NCBI GenBank assembly: GCA_034359265.1
Contig: CP136893.1
Coordinates: 27,846,001-27,910,000, forward strand
Source: Canna indica
Lineage: Eukaryota > Streptophyta > Magnoliopsida > Zingiberales > Cannaceae
DNA: 64,000 nt
Reading direction: 5' to 3'
Below, in pieces: positions 58,823-64,000 of the stretch. How positions within the stretch are numbered: position 1 is the first letter of the stretch; each line of letters opens with the position of its first letter. Below the pieces are notes generated by a model. The model did not search any database. It was given only the letters and a program-made list of their open reading frames with translations, and had not been told where the DNA came from. The position numbers and the translations under genes are program-made.

Positions 58823-61800
58823 TAAGGATATCAACGGGGCAGAACGGGTAAGGGGATGGTTATCTGTTACTCGTCCCGCAAAATAAACGGGTACTCACTA
58901 TTCGTTTATTTCTCACGGTATCAAAAATGAGTACCTATTTAATTATCCGTCGGGGCGCGAATACCCATGGGTATCGGTGGGTACTCATGACAATTTTAAA
59001 AAAATATAAATTTTAATATTTTAATAAGAACTTCAAATATAAACACACACTATTTTAATAACAACTTCAACTATAAATAATTAAACACACTTCCAGTATA
59101 AACACACAACATCAACACATTAAGACTTTAAAACATTTCTTAATATTAATATAAAACCTTAAAACATAAAGTCTTCAACAACATATCTTCAAGCATAAAG
59201 TTTTCAAATATAAATTACAAACATTTCCTAACATCAACATGCATAAGACCTTAAAACATAAAGTCTTAACAAGTCTTAAACAAGATGTCTTCGAGCATAG
59301 TTGCATAAACACAATAAAATGCAACCAAGTGTAGAGAAACACGTTAAAGATTTCTTCACCTCAAGAATCATTTTCAAGCATTTTCATTATGCACAAGTAT
59401 AAAATATATTAGTTTATCATAAGAAATATTCCTATCAACAATAAAAAGAATATAATATATATTTACTTACATCAACATCATTATCTTCAAGCATTGAAGG
59501 AATCTCCATGCCCAATCTCATCTTCGAAGAAGCTATAAAGAAGAACATCAATTAGACAATTAATATTTAAAACTGTAATTTTACAAAAGATATTGAATTA
59601 AATTAGTATATATTATATTATCTCTACTATCATTCCATAGCCAATCTTGAGAAGATATCAATGCCTCAACTATTTCTGGACGCAACCTACTACGATGTGG
59701 AGTGAGAACTCTACCACCGATACTAAAAGCTGATTCAGAAGCAACCGTGGAGATAGAAATAGTCAAAAAATCTCTAGCAATCTTCTACAGAGTTGGGTAT
59801 TCTAATCTATTTGACTTCCACCAAGCTAAGATGTCAAACTCCTCATTTGAATTAGGAGGTAACACTTTCCCCTCTAAATAATTGTCTAGCTCTGACTTCA
59901 TACTCATATGTGCAGAATTTTCATTGACAAATAATGCGAAGTCGGACCTTCAATTATCCTTCTTTCCAATAGTATTTGTGACATCTAATTTTGAAGATCC
60001 AACCCCTCTTTCTTTGCTCTGGTTCTCATACTTATTAACCAAATCCCGACACATATTTTTAATCTTATCTATTTCATACTCAGTAGTGTCTCCATATATT
60101 TGGGCAAAAAAATAATTAAGTAGCAACTCATTATATCTGAGATCTAAAATAGTTCCCATAATCATCACTCTGTTGATCACACCCCAATACTTATCAAATT
60201 TAGCAATCATGATAGTAGCTATTTGTTGAATAATGACATTTGGATCACTTCTCCAGTCTCTCAAAGCTATTCTAACTTCACAAATCTTTGGAAAATACAC
60301 ATTTGAAGTTGGATATAAAGTACCAGAAAATAATTAAGTTACTCCATAAAATAATTCCAACCTATGACAAAATTCTTTTGCCATCTCCCAATCATATTCA
60401 CTAGGCAAAGACTTATACTGAGGTTCACGTTGCACTAGGCGTCCAAAAACATATTTATACAATATAGCAACATCAAGCATTAAGAAAGTTGAATTCCACC
60501 TAGTTTTGCAATCAAGAACAAATTTTTTATCATAATAAATGTTCAATTGACCATATATCTCCATGAATTTTTCCTCTCTTTTAGGTGTTGCTGTCCAATA
60601 ATGAACACACTCTCTAACTTTTTCAATGACATTTGATATTATAGATAACCCATCATTCATAATCAAGTTTAGTATATGAGCACAACATCGCATGTAAAAG
60701 AACTTGCCACTCAAAATAAATGATCTAGGTGAAATCTTATCTAAAATCCTTTCAATCATGACATCATTAGTGCTACAATTATCAAGTATCAAAGTAGACA
60801 ACTTTCTATCAATGTTCCAATCCATTAAACATTCTATCAAAATTTCAGAAATAACAATGGCAGTGTGGGAGCAGGTACATAAATGAATCCAAAATATATA
60901 ATAAAGAAGTTTAATAATAAAAACCAAGTCACTAAAAACCAACTACAATCAATAAAGAAGTTTAATAAATGAACGCATAAATGTTACCTCATAAGCCGAC
61001 TTTGTAAAGTCCAAGAATCATCAATATAATGTGTTGTAACGACCATGTATCTTTTGTTTTGATTGCTAGAAGTCCACATATCAGTTGTGATTGAAATCCG
61101 ACTTTGATTCTTTGATAACAACTTCATTATTTTTGATCTTTCACCATCATAGATCTTCAAAATATCACTCTTGACTGTATTGCGAGAAATCACCTTAAAC
61201 AAGGGTTGCATAACATTGCAAAACTGTTTGAAACCAATATGTTCAACTACAGAGATTGAATACTCATGAAGTATGATCATCTTAGCAAGAGATTGTCTTA
61301 CTGTTTCTCGATCAAACGAATAATTTCCAACCATATCTGTTTCACCTGTAACTGATGCACTTGTTTTGAGAAATGATTGTCTTATATCTCGAGTTCTTCG
61401 ATATTTGCAAGTCTTGAAATGAGACGACAAATGTGAAGTGCTTTTCTTAAGTTCACCCAAAAGCTTTCCATTACAATAATTGCAAATGACTTTCCACTTC
61501 CCATCTATTTGTTACCTCTTGAAATGATTCCAAACCAGTGAAGTTAATTTTCTTTTAGACGAATCACCTTCATCTAAGCTTGGAGCTTGACTTGCACCTA
61601 TCGAATTTGGTTATTCATCTACTGCCGGTGATTCATCTATTATTGGTGATGAATTTTCATTGACATTTATGGTCAAGGGAGTGAAAATTTGCTCATTAGA
61701 CATTCTACATATAAAAAATACAATTAGAATGCGATTTCATTCTACGGTTAATTAATTAGCACATAATAATATTAAATTTCATAAGTTTAAGCATTAACAT

Positions 61801-62766
61801 AAGACATTAACTGAAGGCATTGCATACATCATGAAATTATGATAATGCAATAGATAAGAATATGCAAGGTAATTTTATAATAATGCATATGATAATGCTA
61901 ATTTTATAATGCATTAACAGGAGGCATTATATACATACATCACGATATGATAATCTGATTGAACATTGCATAAGCATTCATCGATGGCATATAATCTGAT
62001 TGAACATCAACTCAACTAGTTGCTCACAACAAAAATATGCAAGAAGGGGGGAGCACCTGGAGGGGAGACAGCTGATCGGGCTTGAAGATTGCTCGGCGAA
62101 AAAGGAGGCTTGAAGACTGCTCGGCGATCGGGCAAGAAGGGGGCTTGAAGACTGCTCGACCAAAGGCTTGACTGCTGCTTGAATCGACGTGGAGAGCGAC
62201 TGAGCGAGGCTTGAAGACTGCTCGAGGGGGCTCGGGAGAGGCAGCAGGCAGCGGGCAGATCGGGAGACGAGTGCGGTGCAGATACTAGTGCAGCCGTGCG
62301 GGCGATCAGGAGAGGCAGCAGGCAGCGGTCGATTGTTGAGAGTTGGAGTGATTCAAGAGAGGCGTGTGGGCGATTGAGAAGAGTGCGGTGCAGAGAACGA
62401 GTGTAGACGATCAAGACTCGGGAGAGGCAGCGGGCGATCGGGACTCGGGAGACGGGAGAGACGAGTGCGGGGTGCGGCGCAGCGTGTAGTGGCCTAGTGG
62501 GTACTGGGTAATGGATATTGAATTAGGTTAGGAATTTAGAATTTTTTAGTATATATATTAAGGGTAAAATTATAATTTACTAATTTTCGTGGGTAACGGG
62601 TACCCGTGGGTACGGGTACCATGATACCTGTACCCACCCCATTTAATAAACGGGTATGAAAAATTACTCGCGAAATACATGCGAGTAGAAAATTACCCCC
62701 CATATCCGTCATAAATGGGTAAATACCCGCTGGTACCCGCCTAAACGAGTTTTTTTGCCATCTCTA
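58823..62766 (-). mobile_element. 3.9-kb hAT element with 8-bp TSD and empty site in copy A
   Basis: TAAGGATATCAAC at one end and TTGCCATCTCTA at the other (TIR form TAgRGATggCAA), flanked by perfect GTTGTACT (58815-58822, 62767-62774). Copy A has one GTTGTACT at 46572-46579 in otherwise matching sequence, the pre-insertion site. Carries a decayed transposase on the minus strand. The region 62040-62480 (5' of the transposase) is GC-rich with repeated GGCTTGAAGACTGCTCG words, probably the 5' untranslated part. Confidence 0.95.
59581..61703 (-). pseudogene. Ac-like hAT transposase (BED zinc finger, RICESLEEPER type), decayed
   Basis: From the ATG at 61703 (MSNEQIFTPL): a BED-type zinc finger (SLVWNHFKR, GKWKVICNYC, then HLSSHFKTCKYRR). 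Then FKQFCNVMQPLF, ISITTDMWTSSNQNKRYM with the first catalytic Asp (about 61080), TLILDNCSTND with the second (about 60780), RCCAHILNLIMNDGL, and CKTRWNSTFLML. The C-terminal dimerisation block is [35 protein letters not shown] (59750-59645). There are five in-frame stops (near 61612, 61513, 60336, 59949 and 59788) and a frame change around 60940-60985. The frame change could be an intron plus a one-base loss. About 660 residues in all, near the usual family length. Not functional as read. Confidence 0.92.
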
Positions 62767-62879
62767 GTTGTACTTCATAAGAAGTTATGTTTTTTGGTCT
62801 TGTTTGATTGACACACTTCTTGCAAAATATTTTATAGAAAGTATAACTTTTTCAGAAAGTGTAACTTTCTGCAAACTGC

Positions 62880-64000
62880 AAGAGGTAACTTACCTTGGGG
62901 GGCCTAGAGGTGTAAATGGGCTGGGCCAACCCATGTGTGGCACACTGGCCTAGCCCGAAATATTTTAAGGCAGACCAAGCACGACCCGTCTATGCCCAAG
63001 GGACGGGCTGGGCTCGCCCCTTGGGAATATGGGTCGTGCTCAGCATGACTAGGAAGCCTGCACTGCCCAATTCAGGTGATTACTTGTGTGACCTTGTAGG
63101 CTCAAATCTCATTTGTATCCCACAAGTCATAACTAATGGCCTCTAGCAAGACACCGTGACTACCCAAGTTAAATGAAAGTCGGGGATCCAAACAAACCTA
63201 ACACAGTATGATATCGATCCTATCCTTTTGTCATGTGATATCTGGATCAAGCATAAGGCATGAATTACGTCATCCTTATATTACTCAATTTGATTTCTTG
63301 ATTCCTGAGCAGACTGACTCAATAAATGACATTGATACTCCTATCAATTCATTTGAGCACGACCATGCATTTCCTCAGTCTCACTCATTAAGGGGCCCAA
63401 AGATATCTCTCTAATATACGAGAGGGATAAATTCTTTCACGACTGAACATATTCCATTGCATGATTCATTTTATGTCCAATTATAGTCTTTATTACCATC
63501 CAGTTAAAGATGATGTTGGACTAGGTCAAAACACAAAACTCATCATGTAGGAATTCACGGTGATAAAGTCGAAGGACTGAAATATCATTACTACTATGAG
63601 ATATACTAATGATATAAATCCATGTAGCATCCTCTCAATGGGTATGTCCAATATCGTGTTCTCCAACATGTGTCTATGATATGACTTTAATATCTCATTT
63701 TCATGACCAGTAAAACATGATCATCATCAATCAGACTACATACTAATCTTCATTCATTATCATTTCAATGATAATGACCGACTAGGGATTGTTTAGAAAA
63801 GTATTTCAAATGCCTTAGAGTTTTATTATCAAGTCTTGTACTTGATGACCATTAGGTGGAATCAACTATTCAAGAAATCTCTTATCCAGTTAAATATGCT
63901 CATAATAAATAACAAGATAAAACAAGTGTTTCAATGTCTAGTTTAATATCCAATTAAATCTCTTGGAAGCGAATGAAGCATATATTAATTGGGTGAGACT
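62880..64000 (+). repeat. LTR-like part of copy B
   Basis: Matches 46690-48053 throughout (CAAGCACGACCCGTCTATGC, CTAATGATATAAATCCATGTAG, CGACTAGGGA). It reads like part of a copia-type LTR (AACATGTGTC.ATGATATGACTTTAATATCTCAT), but no ends, polypurine tract or primer site are visible in the window, so the class is uncertain. Confidence 0.5.

Larger units (their letters stand above)
53816..64000 (+). repeat. Segmental duplication, copy B (runs to the window end)
   Basis: Aligns with 43551-48053 in the same orientation but is 5.7 kb longer. The excess includes the 1.34-kb MULE palindrome, the 3.94-kb hAT element and a G/C-rich MITE near 57533-57965, plus about 150 bp at 57970-58130 with no counterpart in A. 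The end matches A up to base 64000, so the right edge of the duplication is outside the window. Confidence 0.9.

Overview
This window is plant nuclear DNA. It holds spliced NUP62 and AUX1/LAX genes, angiosperm-type SIRE and Tekay-like LTR retrotransposons, Helitron, hAT, Mutator-like (MULE) and LINE remnants, and a nuclear-type tRNA-Val. The GC-rich third positions and rice-like wording of the LAX exons suggest a monocot, but this is only a weak inference. Most of the 64 kb is decayed and nested transposable-element (TE) sequence.

Layout. 1-6740: copia fragments, a partial Tekay-type LTR and a decayed SIRE-type copia element with its 3' LTR. 6785-8530: a decayed hAT transposase split by a MULE with a perfect 9-bp target-site duplication (TSD). 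8614-12631: a Pack-MULE-like element with ~0.75-kb terminal inverted repeats (TIRs). It carries a fragment of an ASYMMETRIC LEAVES1/ROUGH SHEATH2-type MYB gene and was itself invaded by a SIRE solo LTR. 13245-13666: a foldback MITE. 13758-20992: a Helitron with recognisable ends, coding on the minus strand, with a plus-strand LINE inserted near its 3' end. 21236-30971: NUP62, nine exons. 31878-33973: an AUX1/LAX auxin influx carrier gene, seven exons on the minus strand, converging on NUP62. 34030-43080: intergenic DNA with Harbinger-like, hAT and MULE MITEs. 43140-43550 and 51958-53340: two parts of one kind of Ty3/gypsy gag-protease region, flanking copy A of a large duplication and a Tekay-like LTR. 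43551-48053 (copy A) and 53816 to the window end (copy B): a diverged segmental duplication carrying a tRNA-Val(UAC) gene in each copy.

The two conventional genes have unrelated jobs: a nuclear pore FG nucleoporin and a plasma-membrane auxin importer. The main value of the window is its dateable nesting. Copy A keeps empty target sites for two transposons (a 3.9-kb hAT and a 1.3-kb MULE palindrome) that are present in copy B, so both insertions can be placed after the duplication. I found no sign of a new defence, metabolic or RNA system. The more unusual items are the captured MYB fragment, the GTCGAC-palindrome arrays in the SIRE LTRs, two segments inverted in place between the duplicates, and a Helitron ending 243 bp before the NUP62 start codon.
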